64,000 nucleotides of DNA, taken from positions 3,185,001 through 3,249,000 of the forward strand of contig JAWHQI010000229.1 of NCBI GenBank assembly GCA_033032865.1. The letters run 5' to 3'. Below are positions 12,270-22,830 of the stretch, one piece after another. Position numbers and translations under genes: made by a program. The stretch comes from Dactylorhiza incarnata. Lineage: Eukaryota; Streptophyta; Magnoliopsida; Asparagales; Orchidaceae. Every line of letters starts with the position of its first letter. Position 1 is the stretch's first letter. The notes beneath the pieces are model-generated. The model had not been told where the DNA came from. It made no database searches and saw only the letters and a program-made list of their open reading frames with translations.

Positions 12270-12505
12270 AATAAAATTCATAGATAATTGTAGGTCTGCA
12301 GTTCATAAATAACTGTAGGCCTGCAATTATCTATGAACTAAAGGCATGTAGTTCTGCAGTTCGTAGAGAACTGCAGGCCTGCAGTTCTTTGATATAACAG
12401 GGCGGCAGTTTTCTATGAACTGCAGACCGACAGTTTTATAAAAACTGCAGGCCTGCAGTTTGATAGCTGCAGGCCGACAGTTTAATAGGAACTGCAGGCC
12501 TATAA
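12270..12505. repeat. Cluster of palindromic CTGCAGGCCTGCAG repeats
   Basis: The words AACTGCAGGCCTGCAGTT and diverged versions (GTAGGCCTGCAATT, GCAGACCGACAGTT) recur about eight times at 35-40-bp spacing. Each unit is itself self-complementary. They sit just beyond the point where the left Helitron arm loses homology to the right arm (about 12605), so they could belong to a terminal repeat region or be an independent minisatellite. Confidence 0.7.
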
Positions 12506-12548
12506 GTTTGTGTAATTTTATGATAATTCAAGAAATATTATACATGCT

Positions 12549-13241
12549 TTAGTTAGGCCTATAAGTCATAACTGTCTTAAATTGAAATGTTATACATGCT
12601 CGGTAGGTCGATGCAGGCATTTCGTGCCATGTAGTTGGTGGGTACTTTCCGTTTTCGCTTCTGTAGACCTCTTCGATTTCATCTGGTATATTTACCACAG
12701 AAACTGTAGAATCGTCACCTAATAAGAGAGCATTATTGTAATAAACAATGGATAGAAGATGAATGCGGTGTATGAAGGTGAGAATATTGAGTGTGTGCAT
12801 TATTGTAATCAAATGAGATGAGTTCAAAAATGGATGAATGAGACTTCGGGCTAAGGGTTTAATACATGTTCCAAGGGTTTAATACATGTTCCATGACGAG
12901 CTTCATCTACCAGTTATTCTTGTAACTCGATGGCCGACGCACACATAGCTAAGACGGCGGTTGGCAAATGTAAAGGTTATTAAATGTGCATGCGCTCTAA
13001 TGAAGTTGTAGTTTTTTTTAAGTAAACATTGTGTGCTTATGTTGTTATTGCGTTGGATTTGACGCAATTCTCGCCTATGTGCATTACGCAAGTATCTGCG
13101 GTCATGAGGTGAAATTTGGCTTAGCCGTCTTCCCTTAGGCCGAAATGCGAATGATTGCAGAATTTGAAAATTATTCATTTGTGCTCGGCTGAGCACGCCG
13201 AGCATCCACCTGTAGATAACGAAGCTCTCAACTCCTTGCAT
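12549..13241 (-). pseudogene. Helitron-associated downstream reading frames, function unknown
   Basis: Two minus-strand frames (12903-13241, 112 codons; 12549-12827, 92 codons) lie after the helicase end. The first contains PKGRRLSQISPHDRRYLRNA, the second EVYRSENGKYPPTTWHEM. Both are conserved in the partner arm (32942-33661), so they belong to the Helitron. I do not recognise the family. Plant Helitrons often carry an RPA-like gene, but I cannot show that here. Confidence 0.5.
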
Positions 13242-13430
13242 TCCGTGTCTCGTTGTTCCCTAGTCGACATCTTTAACATCGTAGAGTCTATACCTGATAA
13301 TAGAGAAGGGGCATTAAAACAATAACAAAATAATAAGATGAGTTGTGACGATGATACAATATTAATTTAATAATGCAAATAACAATAGTCTGAATATTAA
13401 TGTAGCGCTCACCTTGTGTTTTATGTATCC

Positions 13431-13814
13431 CTAAGAATTTGTCACTCTTCTCGTGATAAGATCAAATATCTCCTTATAGATGATGCTTTTAGTGTAGACG
13501 CATGCATGACCGTCGACCGTACAGTTCTTGACCAAAATCTTTGTTGTATCTTCTGAGACCTCTAGCGATAGTGCAACGTACACATGGTCGTGACTGAACA
13601 CGTGATTTGGCAGGATGATTCCAACATTACCAATTTTCTGGCCCTGGGCCTTGTTAATTATAAGTGCAAAACTTAAACACACTGGAAATTGCTTCCTTGT
13701 CAATTCGAATGGCATTTTGGCATATTTTGCGCTTTTGAGTGGCATGCATGGAAGAAACGTTATGGGGCCTTCAAATCTACCTCCTACGATATCTACTTCG
13801 ATGACATTTCTACC
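13431..13814 (-). pseudogene. C-terminal part of a Helitron PIF1-type helicase
   Basis: The frame includes FELTRKQFPVCLSFALIINKAQGQ and then a VFSHDHVYVALSLEVSEDTTKILVKN-type end, which corresponds to the last conserved helicase motifs (the usual form is YVALSR). The Walker A and B region that should precede it is missing, because E1 and a deletion replace it. At about 13609-13614 this copy preserves the empty site for the Athila-like insertion in the other arm. Confidence 0.8.
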
Positions 13815-13944
13815 GCTCGCCCCCCTTACCGGGTATGCCCAGAAACTCTCCTGCCTCCCTCCTTGCTTGGGGCAGTGCTAAAAAATACCGGGCCTAAAGA
13901 CATCCTGGGCCCCGGGGCCCACTCGGCGAATACAGGGTTGTACA
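13815..13944 (-). repeat. E1 3' LTR remnant
   Basis: These 130 bases match the last part of the intact LTR (about 18731-18860) closely, through the shared end GGGTTGTACA. The junction with Helitron DNA (GGTAGAAATGTC on the minus strand) is abrupt, which points to a deletion breakpoint. Confidence 0.85.
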
Positions 13945-14080
13945 CAATCCCCGCTCTTTTCGAGCGGGTTACACGCTCGGAAAGAAAAGTCCAACCCTGC
14001 CTATTCGGCGAGTGGCGCTGAGGGAAATTGAGAAAACTCCATATCGCCCTGGGGGAAAAAAATTTACTTAAGCCTCCCAA

Positions 14081-15071
14081 AGAGGCCATCCTACCCTGCC
14101 GGCTAGTGAGAATCCGGCTAGCGGAGCCATCTCGGGGGAAAAACTACTTAGCCTCCCCGAGAGGCCATCCTACCCTGCCGGCTAGTGAGAGCCCGGCTAG
14201 CGGAGCCATCTCGGGGAAAAACTACTTTGCCTCCCAGAGAGGCCATCCTACCCTGCCGGCTAGTGAGACCCCGGCTAGCGGAGCCATCTCGGGGGGAAAA
14301 CTACTTAGCCTCTCCGAGAGGCCATCCTACCCTGCCGGCTAGTGAGAGCCTGACTAGCGGAGCCATCTCGGGGGGAAAAACCACTTAGCCTCCCCGAGAG
14401 GTCATTCTACCATGTCGGCGAGTGAGAGACCGTCTAGCGGATCCATCTCGGGGGAAAAACCATTTAGCCTCCCCGAGAGGCCATCCTACCATGCCGGCTA
14501 GTGAGAGCCCGGCTAGCGGAGCCATCTCGGGGGAAAAACTACTTAGCCTCCCTGAGAGGCCATCCTACCCTGTCGGCTAGTGAGAGCCCGACTAGCGGAG
14601 CCATCTCGGGGGAAAAACTATTAGCCTCCCCGAGAGGTCATCCTACCCTGCCGGCTAGTGAGAGCCCGGCTAGCGGAGCCATCTCGGAGGAAAAACCACT
14701 TAGCCTCCCCGAGAGGCCATCCCGCCCCGCCGACTAGTGAGAGCCCGGCTAGCGGAGCCATCTCGGGGGAAAAACTACTTAGCCTCCCCGAGAGGCCATC
14801 CTACCCTGCCGGCTAGTGAGAGCCCGACTAACGGAGCCATCTCGGGGGAAAAACTACTTAGCCTCCCCGAGAGGCCATCCTACCCTGCCGGCTAGTGAGA
14901 GCCCGGCTAGCGGAGCCATCTCGGGGGAAAAACTACTTAGCCTCCCCAAGAGGCCATCCTATCCTGCCGGCTAGTGAGAGCCCGGCTAGCGGAGCCATCT
15001 TGGGGGAAAAACTACTTAGCCTCCCCGAGAGGTCATCCTACCTTGCCGGCTAGTGAGAGCCCGGCTAGCGG
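14081..15071. repeat. Tandem array, 79-bp unit, about 12 copies
   Basis: The unit runs GAGGCCATCCTACCCTGCCG through GGAGCCATCTCGGGGG and an A-rich spacer to CCTCCCCGA. Within a unit, CTCGGGG and CCCCGAG can pair across CTACTTAGC, and GGCTAGTGAGAGCCCGGCTAGC holds further inverted words. It lies between gag and the polypurine tract of E1. Confidence 0.9.
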
Positions 15072-16005
15072 TTCCGGGCCCTGACAACTTGGTGGGAGCC
15101 TGGTCAGCGGGCCAACATCGGGGCTAAGTACTTTGAAAACCTCCGGCCACCGGGCGGTTCTCGGCCCTGCCAACTTGATGGGAGCCTGGTCAGCGGGCCA
15201 GCATCGGAGCTAAGTACTTTGAAAACCACCTGCCACCGAGTAGTTCCCGGCCCTGCCAGCTTGATGGGAGCCTGGTCAGCGGGTCAGCATCGGGGCTAAG
15301 TACTTTGAAAACCTCCGGCCACCGAGCGGTTCCCGGCCCTGCCAGCTTGATGGGAGCCTGGTCAGCGGGCCAGCATCGGGGCTAAGTACTTTGAAAACCT
15401 CCGTCCACCGAGCAGTTCCCGGCCCTGCCAGCTTGATGGGAGCCTGGTCAGCGGGCCAGCATCGGAGCTAAGTATTTTGAAAACCTCCTGCCACCGAGCG
15501 GTTCCCGGCCCTGCCAGCTTGATGGGAGTCTGGTCAGCGAGCCAGCATCGGGGCTAAGTACTTTGAAAACCTCCGGCCACCGAGCGGCTCCCTGCCCTGC
15601 CAGCTTGATGGGAGCTTGGTCAGCGGGCCAGCATCGGGGCTAAATACTTTGAAAACCTTCGGCTACCGAGCGGTTCCCGGCCCTGCCAGCTTGATGAGAG
15701 CCTGGTCAGCGGGCCAACATCGGGGCTAAGTACTTTGAAAACCTCCTGCCACTGAGCGGTTCCCGGCCCTGCCAGTTTGATGGGAGCCTGGTCAGAGGGC
15801 CAGCATCGGGGCTAAGTACTTTGAAAACCTCCTGCCACCGAGTGGTTCCCGGCCCTGCCAGCTTGGTAGGAGCCTGGTCAGCGGGCCAGTATCGGGGCTA
15901 AGTACTTTGAAAACCTCCGGCCGCCGAGCGGTTCCCGGCCCTGCCAGCTTAATGGGAGTCTGGTCAGCGGGCCAGCATCGGGGCTAAGTACTTTGGAAAC
16001 TTTTC
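15072..16005. repeat. Tandem array, 86-bp unit, about 11 copies
   Basis: The unit begins GGTTCCCGGCCCTGCCAGCT, continues with GGGAGCCTGGTCAGCGGGCC and ends CTAAGTACTTTGAAAACCTC plus a CCGAGC tail. It directly abuts the 79-bp array with no spacer and ends before gag. Confidence 0.9.
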
Positions 16006-16157
16006 ATCACATTAGTTACCACATTACATGCAAGAAAAAACTAAGTATGGAAATAGACCATCGTACTACATGGACTTAAAGAAAAAACTAAGTATGGAAA
16101 CCAAAACTTGGTCTCCTACTCCCAGGCCTGGTCTTCCTCGATCCCCTCCGGTTGCTG

Positions 16158-17405
16158 CTATTGCTGCCTCGGACCACTTGCCTCCTTCATTTCCAGAAAC
16201 TCAGGGCAGGCGGACGTCGCGTGACCTTCCTCATGGAAGTCACAGTAGGGTAACGCAACCATATCCCCTCCTCTTCCGCTCCTTTCTGCTTTCCTGGCTC
16301 TCCTCCTTCTTCCCCCGCCAATCGTCATGGTTTGCTGAGGTGGTGGAGAGGGTGCATTTGGTCCCTGCCTCCACCCTGGGGGGTCGGGCCTCTCCCCCTG
16401 GAAGTTACCCTCTTCTAGGTCGAACTTCCTCTTGGGAGCCTCCATACTCCCTTGCCTCCGGCTCACTCAGCTTGGCCAATTTTTCGCGAACTCTGGGTTG
16501 GCCTCCTCCTCTTCGATTTCTTCCGCCGCCCTTTCCATCAATTCTTCGAAGGATAGGGGGTCTTCCGCTTCAGGCTCATCTTGAAGAACCCCTCCCGCAG
16601 CCCCACTATGAAGGCGAGTTGGAGGGTGAACCCTGACACCTCCTGGACTTGAAGGACCTCTTCCTAGAACCTGTCCACATAACGATCCAGTGACTCCCTT
16701 GGCTCTTGCCTAATCTTGAAAAGTGCCTCAGCTTCCTTCTTGCTCTTCTTCGACGTCGAGAAGCGCAACAGAAAACCTCGGCGCAGATCCTCGAAGGCAT
16801 AGATAGACCCCACGGGGAGCTGGTGGAACCAATCCCTTACCTTCTCCTTCAGAGTGGTGGCAAAGAGCCGACACTGGAAGACATCTGACATAGGCCTGAC
16901 TGAGACCATGTCCTCGAACCACTGTAAGTGCAGGAACGGGTCATTCTTGCCGGAGTAGTAAGACATCTCCGGCCCCCTGAACCCCTCTGGAACTGGGGCC
17001 GAGAGGATCAACTCACAGAAGGGAATTCCCTCCCCGGCTCGGCGAGTAGTTCGCTCTCGCAGAGTCGGCTCGCAGACCTCTGCACTTGCCGGACTACAGA
17101 ACAGCTGCCGCCCGGGGAGGTCTCGCCAAACCGCCTCCGCTCGACCCCTCTTGGGGCGGGGCGAGTGGGGGCCGGATGCCTCCCCGCTCGCCCCCTATGG
17201 GGCTGGGCGAGTGGGGGAATGCCGCCTCCCCACTCGCCCCCTTGGGGCTGGGCGAGTGGGGGAATGCGTCCTCCTCACTCCCCCTTTGGAGGTCGGGCGA
17301 GTGGGGGTCGGATGCCTCCCCACTCGCCTCCGCCGGCACCTTCTTCCTGGAGTGCTCTCGCCCATCTGCTGGGGCGGGACCTCCGGACCGCCTCCTTACT
17401 CGCAT
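16158..17405 (-). pseudogene. E1 gag (Ty3-gypsy capsid and zinc-knuckle remnant)
   Basis: Three minus-strand pieces follow one another. 17405-17094 is an N-terminal part dominated by Pro/Ser/Gly repeats that come from a ~60-bp GGCGAGTGGGGG repeat inside the coding region. 17011-16664 is a good capsid domain (APVPEGFRGPEMSYYSGKND, LHLQWFEDMVS, KVRDWFHQLP, ALFKIRQEPRESLDRYVDRF). 16466-16158 is a basic stretch and a knuckle-like YCDFHEEGHATSAC. Frameshifts or stops separate the pieces. The capsid suggests a Gag that could be packaged by a partner element; with this damage it is probably inactive. Confidence 0.8.
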
Positions 17406-17598
17406 CCGCCTCTCGTGGCGAAAGCTAGCCGCAAGGTTTGCAGGACCTCCCGCTTGAAGTCTTCAAACATTTCCATTGTCACCACAGCCACCGGAGACTC
17501 CAAGTGGCCCGGGTCGGAACCAACTCCTCCACCTCCAGCCATAGAGCTCAGCTTAAGATTTTCTGTGTTGGTCACTCTCCACGCTCACCGCACCATAA

Positions 17599-18860
17599 TG
17601 TTGAAACCAAGACTTGGTCTTTGTGGAGTTCGGGGTCCCCAAAAGAGGGGGTGACCTCACACCTACTTCTTTCAAGGGAGAGCGTTAGGTTGAAGGCTTA
17701 GGAACTAGGAACAAGACCAAGGGCTCGGCGAGGAGGTCCCACCACACACCCGGAAGATCTTAGAGCGCTTCCCCTCCCAAGCCATGCTGAGCTTGGGGCA
17801 CCTTTGGAGGCACTCTTCCCCCACCAAAGAAGTCTAGGGGGAGAGTAGCCTAAAGAGAGAGATGTGCCTTCAAAGGTGTCCCCTTGGTCCTATTTATAGA
17901 TTTCTGGACTTTGTCTGCCAATAGCCAGATTTCGGCCTACGAGATTACGAAAATACCCCCCAGTTTGGCCTGCCAACAGCCAAATCCCGCCATTCTGAGG
18001 CGCTAAACGCAGACCGCCCCCTATTCTTGGGGCTGGACGGGAGGGGGCAGGTCGCATCCCTTGCTCGCCCCCCTCACTGGGCTGGGCGAGCGGGAGGCCG
18101 CCCTCATCCCCGGCTCGCCCTCTTGTTGGGGCGGGGCGAGCCCGGGAGACCGCCTGCCTCTCCGGCTGGCCCCCTGCTGGGGCGGGGAGAGCCCGGGAGG
18201 CCACCCGCCTCACCGGCTCGCCACGTGCTGGGGCGGGGCGAGCCCGGGAGGCCACCCGCCTCACCGGCTCGCCCCCTACTGGGGCGGGGCGAGCCCAGGA
18301 GGCCACGCGCCTCACCGGCTCGCCCCCTGCTGGGGAGGGACGAGCCCCGGAGGCCACCCGCCTCACCGGCTCGCCCCATGCTGGGGCGGGGCGAGCCCGG
18401 GAGGCCACACGCCTCACCGGCTCGCCCCCTGCTGGGGCGGGGCGAGCCTGGGAGGCCACGCGCCTCACCGGCTCGCCCCCTGCTGGTGCGGGGCAAGCCC
18501 GGGAGGCCACCCGCCTCACCGGCTCGCCCCCTGCTGGTGCGGGGCGAGCCCGGGAGGCCACCCGCCTCACCTGCTCGCCCCCTGCTGGAGCTGGGCGGGG
18601 CGAGCCCGGGAGGCCACCCGTCTCACCGGTTCGCCCCCTTGCTGGGGTGGGGCGAGCCCAGGAGGCCACCCGCCTCTCCGGCTCGCCCCCTTACGGGGCG
18701 GGGCGAGCGGGAGGCCACCCGCCTCCACCGCTCGCCCCCCTTACCGGGTACGCCCAGAAACTCTCATGCCCCCCTCCTTGCCTGGGGCAGTGCTAAAAAA
18801 TACCAGGCCTAAAGACACCTTGGGCCCCAGGGACCCACTCGGCGAATACAGGGTTGTACA
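17599..18860 (-). repeat. E1 5' LTR (1262 bp)
   Basis: On the element strand it begins TGTACAACCC and ends GGTTTCAACA. A TATA box (CTATAAATAGGACC, complement of about 17884-17897) gives the likely transcription start. U3 is dominated by a 51-bp GC-rich array (18080-18745). The first base outside is 18861; the next five bases (TTAAC) would be the target duplication, but the other side is lost. Confidence 0.9.
18080..18745. repeat. 51-bp GC-rich hairpin array in E1 U3
   Basis: About 12 units of the form GGCTCGCCCCCTGCTGGGGC GGGGCGAGCC GGGAGGCCACCCGCCTCACC. The first 30 bases of a unit form an inverted repeat (GGCTCGCCCC / GGGGCGAGCC). Because 51 is a multiple of three, several frames on both strands stay open for about 260 codons. 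These are not genes. Confidence 0.9.
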
Positions 18861-18974
18861 TTAACGCTCTTAATGCTACTACATCCTCAACATTTATGTA
18901 CAGTCATATCTGAGTAGAGCCAAGGGTTATATGGAACAAGCCATCTATTATTTGAGTAGAAGCCTTGAATAGTG

Positions 18975-19500
18975 AATTCTGAGAATTGTTTCGGGAAGCC
19001 CTTCTTGCACATATTGTTTTTCATGCATTGTGTAGTAGGCACATAATGACCGCATGAACCATATGTTTTATAACAACATGGTAGATTTGGCTCCTTTGCC
19101 TAATTGGTATTTTTGCCCTAACGATAGTCATTAACGTATCACCGTCTTCAAAAATAATAAGCATATGTGCATGTGGTAGCCCCCACTTTTGAAATTCGAT
19201 AACATGAACGTGTGCGATAACTCTACCAAGTACATTTTTGTGGAAAATGTCATCTTTTAAACATTCAAATTTAGAGTGAAATTTTCTATATACTAAATCT
19301 GGACAATCTTGATGGTTTGACCAACACACATCTCATTTGTTATCTCCTTCCAAGAGGGATTGTAGGTCATTGTTATGAAAACATTTGGTTTACCATAGTT
19401 GCGCACTACTGCCATCTTGGTATCTCGTATGCATATCACGTGGACTACCAATAAAAGAAGACGGTGGAATAGTTCTCCGTCCAACGACAGCTGCAATTAG
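18975..19500 (-). pseudogene. Helitron Rep (Helitron_like_N) fragment with HUH motif
   Basis: Two overlapping minus-strand frames give VFITMTYNPSWKEITNEMC and then HSKFECLKDDIFHKNVLGRV followed by EFQKWGLPHAHMLIIFEDGD. LPHAH is the HUH metal-binding motif of the rolling-circle replication initiator. A frameshift near 19310 separates the pieces. The catalytic Tyr region and the helicase that should follow are missing because of the E1-associated deletion. The strand and order match the right Helitron arm. Confidence 0.85.
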
Positions 19501-19932
19501 TTTGCATCACGAATCAAAGATAAGCTAAATCCATGTAATATAAAGATGTAGGTGATTCTGTGGAATGGTGTCTCAAATTACGTACATGCGTCATTTTCCC
19601 CATTATTTAAGCTAAGCATTGGTAAAGCTCAGCTCGAACATCACTTTGATGCGACCTAGGGTCTGTTTGGGACAGCTCTGGCGGATTGAAAAGCTGCTGT
19701 CCGGATAGAGCTGTTTTAAAAGAGCTCTCTGGGGAGCAGTTTTGAAAAGCTGCAGAGTGTTTGGGTGTTCTGTGCAGAAGTGCGCTTTGAAGAGCGATTT
19801 TCTAATTTTGCTGTTTGGAGAAACAACTTTTGGAAGCTGTTTTTTTAGAACTTAAAAATACATCAGTTTTAACATGAAAAATAATAAAAGATAACCGATA
19901 ACAATAGTCTTTTACATAATTCTTTGTTAATG

Positions 19933-21253
19933 CTATCCACGCGCCCCGTATATTTCTTCGGCAATGCTATCTCGTACTGTAGACATCTGTTCAGCTCCAG
20001 CAGCACCACCCATATCGCTTCCAATATCATCCTCCGCCGCAGGGTCTTCATCCTCTGAGGGAGCGAAAGAAGACTCATCAGCATCACACACATTAAACTC
20101 AGGGTCCCAGCGAGAAGGATGTCTATGAATGAAGTTATGTAAGGCTATTGTGGCCAACACTATGGACCTCTGTTTCTTGAAGCTGTACTGTGGCATTTTG
20201 CTCAGAATGTGCCACTTCTTCTTCCACACTCCAAACGTTCGCTCAATAACACTGCGAAGAGATGAATGTGCCCTATTGAAATGTTCTTGCCTTCCTTGAA
20301 CAGGCCGACTCCCACGGGCAAAGTCTGCCAAGTGATATCTTGTATCCGGATACGGCTTCAAATAACCCATCTTTAATGGGTAGCCAGCATCAACTAAATA
20401 ATATTTACCTGCATTAATTTGGTATGTTAAACAAGCAAACATTGGTGGATATTCGAAGGATTTGAATGAATGTAAAAATATTGATTACTATATCTTGTGG
20501 GGGATGCGGAAAATGCAATCTATCGTCTGTCAATGCGCGTGCGAAGATGCGACTATCATGAGCAGATCCCTCCCATCCAGCCAGGGCAAATGTAAAACAC
20601 ATGTTAAAATCACAGACTGCCATTACATTTTGCGTCGTAGTGCCGCGACGTCCTATGTATCTGACTTGATCTTCTACTGGTATCCTCGCATCTACATGTG
20701 TACCGTCAATTGCACCAACGCAATCCTTGAAGAATGGCATGTAACGAGCATCATACCTTATCTCAGCCGGAATATCTCTGAACTGACGGTCTATAGGCTT
20801 TATAGCATCAATTGAGAGTAACAAAAGAGATCTTAGACATTTCGAAAAATATCTACTAATTGTTTCGGTCGAGTGCTGGAATCGCTCTTTCGCCAATCTA
20901 ACGGAACCTCCTTGTGCTAAGATATACAATGTAATCCCTAGGACTTCTCTTGAAGACGTCCGTTGTGACCCTTGAAGTTCATGATCTACCTCTAGTTTAT
21001 GAAGTAAATCTATGAAAATGCGTTTCGACATCCTAAATGCATCATGAATCCTATCTGGATGTCCTTCTAGTAACTCTTTAATCCATTTATCACCTGTTTG
21101 GGTAGATGTCATGCATGGTCGTGTGTCACGAACATGATAACTCATCCTCTCGATCGATGACATAACTACACGACAGTACTCTATATATTGTCTCCGCTCA
21201 GGCGAAAGACTTGTTGAATCCCCGGAATCCTCAGAGGAGTCATGCTCTTCCAT
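19933..21253 (-). CDS. PIF/Harbinger transposase (DDE_Tnp_4, HARBI1-like), two exons
   Basis: It catalyses cut-and-paste transposition in the nucleus. Exon 1 (21253-20494) starts at the Met before EEHDSSEDSGD. Residues about 100-250 hold the nuclease fold, with the first Asp in GAIDGTHVDAR and the second in GWEGSAHDSRIF. Exon 2 (20408-19933) begins KYYLVDAGYP and carries the catalytic Glu in RSVIERTFGVWKKKWHIL, then ALHNFIH and an acidic C-terminus. An 85-nt intron (20409-20493) joins them in frame only if the donor is the AT dinucleotide at CACAAG/ATATAG; a GT there would be normal. The enzyme looks intact apart from this site, so splicing may be impaired. Confidence 0.8.
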
Positions 21254-21433
21254 TGTAGTACCTGCATTTAAAGTATCACATAACATTTATCATAATCTAT
21301 GTGAAGAAAATACCACAACAACTAATATAAATCCGACCACATAAAAAGGTTAATCAACATGAAGTAGAAAGGTATAAAATACCACATAAAAGGTTTTTAA
21401 AACTTAAAACATAACAATTTTTTAAAAATAACA

Positions 21434-21616
21434 TCACTGAGCCCTCTTCTCATACGCCTTCATAATCCACCAAACACGCATATCTTCTGGAATACTCATG
21501 ATGATCTCTCTACTGGTCTTGCCCCTGATGTGGTCGAGAGCAAAGTAATATACATCATGGTTTGCCCGTATCTCTGGGCTACTGGAAATCAACTCCACCA
21601 CCCAAACAGAGATCAC
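21434..21616 (-). pseudogene. Probable Harbinger ORF1 C-terminal remnant
   Basis: A 60-codon frame upstream of the transposase contains DVYYFALDHIRGKTSREI and MSIPEDMRVWWI. PIF/Harbinger elements usually have a second gene encoding a Myb/SANT-like DNA-binding protein in this position; this looks like its tail. The N-terminal part would lie where the CA repeat now is. I identify it mainly by position. Confidence 0.45.
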
Positions 21617-21767
21617 AAAATAACATCTCTTTTATGCAGAGATCACAAAATAACATCACCTCGCTAGACTCCCAACTCGCTACGATTCCTCCTTCTTTTG
21701 GTTTACCCATTACACTATTAATAAAAGTAATGAAATTTTATAAGCTATTTCTACTAAAAAAATACGT

Positions 21768-21935
21768 ACACATACACACCTACACACATACACAAACACT
21801 CACACATATACACACAAACACACACACATACACAAACATACACAAACACTCACACACACACACATATACACACAAACACACACACACACACACATATACA
21901 CACAAACATACACACCTACACACATACACACACAT

Positions 21936-21967
<32 letters not shown>

Positions 21968-22470
21968 ACATCCACACACACATACACACCTACACACATA
22001 CACACACATACACACACACACAAACACACACACACACACATATATACATCCACACACACATACATTCAAAAAAACAAACACACACACACACACATATATA
22101 CATCCACACACACACACATTCAAAAAAACAAACACAACACACACACATATATATACATACACACACACATACACATATATACATCCACACACACACACAC
22201 ATATATACAACATCCAAAACATACACATACACACAACACACACTCACACACAACATCCTCTAAAAAATACACACACACACATCCAAACATACACATACAC
22301 ACAAACAAACTCACACACACACACATCCAAACATACACATGAAACAAGCACACACTCATCCTAAAACAAACACACACACATCCACATGCATACACAACAC
22401 ACACACACACACTCATCCAAACACACACACACACACAAACACTCACAAATCCAAAATAAATACAAACACA
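21768..22470. repeat. ~700-bp CA-rich microsatellite
   Basis: Mostly (CA)n with regular ATACACA, ATATATACATCC and CAAACA interruptions; longer units (TATATACATCCACACACAC) repeat several times. Reading frames across it encode only Cys/Val/Met or Thr/His strings and are artefacts. Confidence 0.95.
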
Positions 22471-22574
22471 AAACACCATTCTTGCAAGTCGAATGCCAAA
22501 AAAAATTGTAAATGAAAAAAAAAACGGGTATATACCTTAAATCAAGCAGATCTGGAATCGCCGGAGGTTGGTGA

Positions 22575-22830
22575 TGACTGTGGAGTCGAACGGAAACGCC
22601 GGAGGAAGCAGCGCCTGGAGAGGAGATCGGGATCGTGAATCGCCGGAGGAAGCAGCGCCTGGAGAGGAGATCGGAGTCGAACGGAAACGCCCGGAGGAAG
22701 CAGCGCCTGGAGAGGAGATCGGGATCGTGAATCGCCGGAGGAAGCAGCGCCTGGAGAGGAGATCGGAGTCGAACGGAAACGCCCGGAGGAAGCAGCGCCT
22801 GGAGAGGAGATCGGGATCGGTATCGTGAAC
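22575..22830. repeat. 92-bp tandem repeats near the right Harbinger end
   Basis: The block TCGGAGTCGAACGGAAACGC followed by CGGAGGAAGCAGCGCCTGGA and AGAGGAGATCGGGATCGTGA recurs at 92-bp spacing (for example 22672 and 22764). Each unit contains two copies of GGAGGAAGCAGCGCCTGGAG. Confidence 0.85.

Larger units (their letters stand above)
13815..18860 (-). mobile_element. E1: non-autonomous Tat-like LTR element with gag only, 3' LTR truncated
   Basis: On the minus strand: 5' LTR (17599-18860), then TTATGGTGCGGTGAGCGTGG (complement of 17579-17598, the presumed primer-binding region), gag (17405-16158), two tandem arrays (86-bp and 79-bp units), polypurine tract GAGCGGGGATTG (complement of 13945-13956), and a 130-bp 3' LTR remnant (13815-13944). 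There is no protease, RT or integrase. It sits in the left Helitron arm; its left LTR and nearby Helitron sequence were lost, so no target duplication can be shown. The layout matches the TR-GAG class of LTR elements. Confidence 0.85.

Noticed and set aside
16028..16636. 202-codon forward frame in E1
   Set aside because: It is the antisense shadow of the gag knuckle region, with no splice or promoter support, unlike the E3 antisense genes.
18027..18864. Open frames of about 260 codons on both strands, Pro/Arg/Gly-rich
   Set aside because: They follow from the 51-bp array (17 codons per unit) in the E1 LTR; several frames stay open at once and none has a domain.
21562..22479. Thr/His-rich and Cys/Val-rich frames over 140-230 codons
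   Set aside because: Pure consequences of the CA microsatellite.
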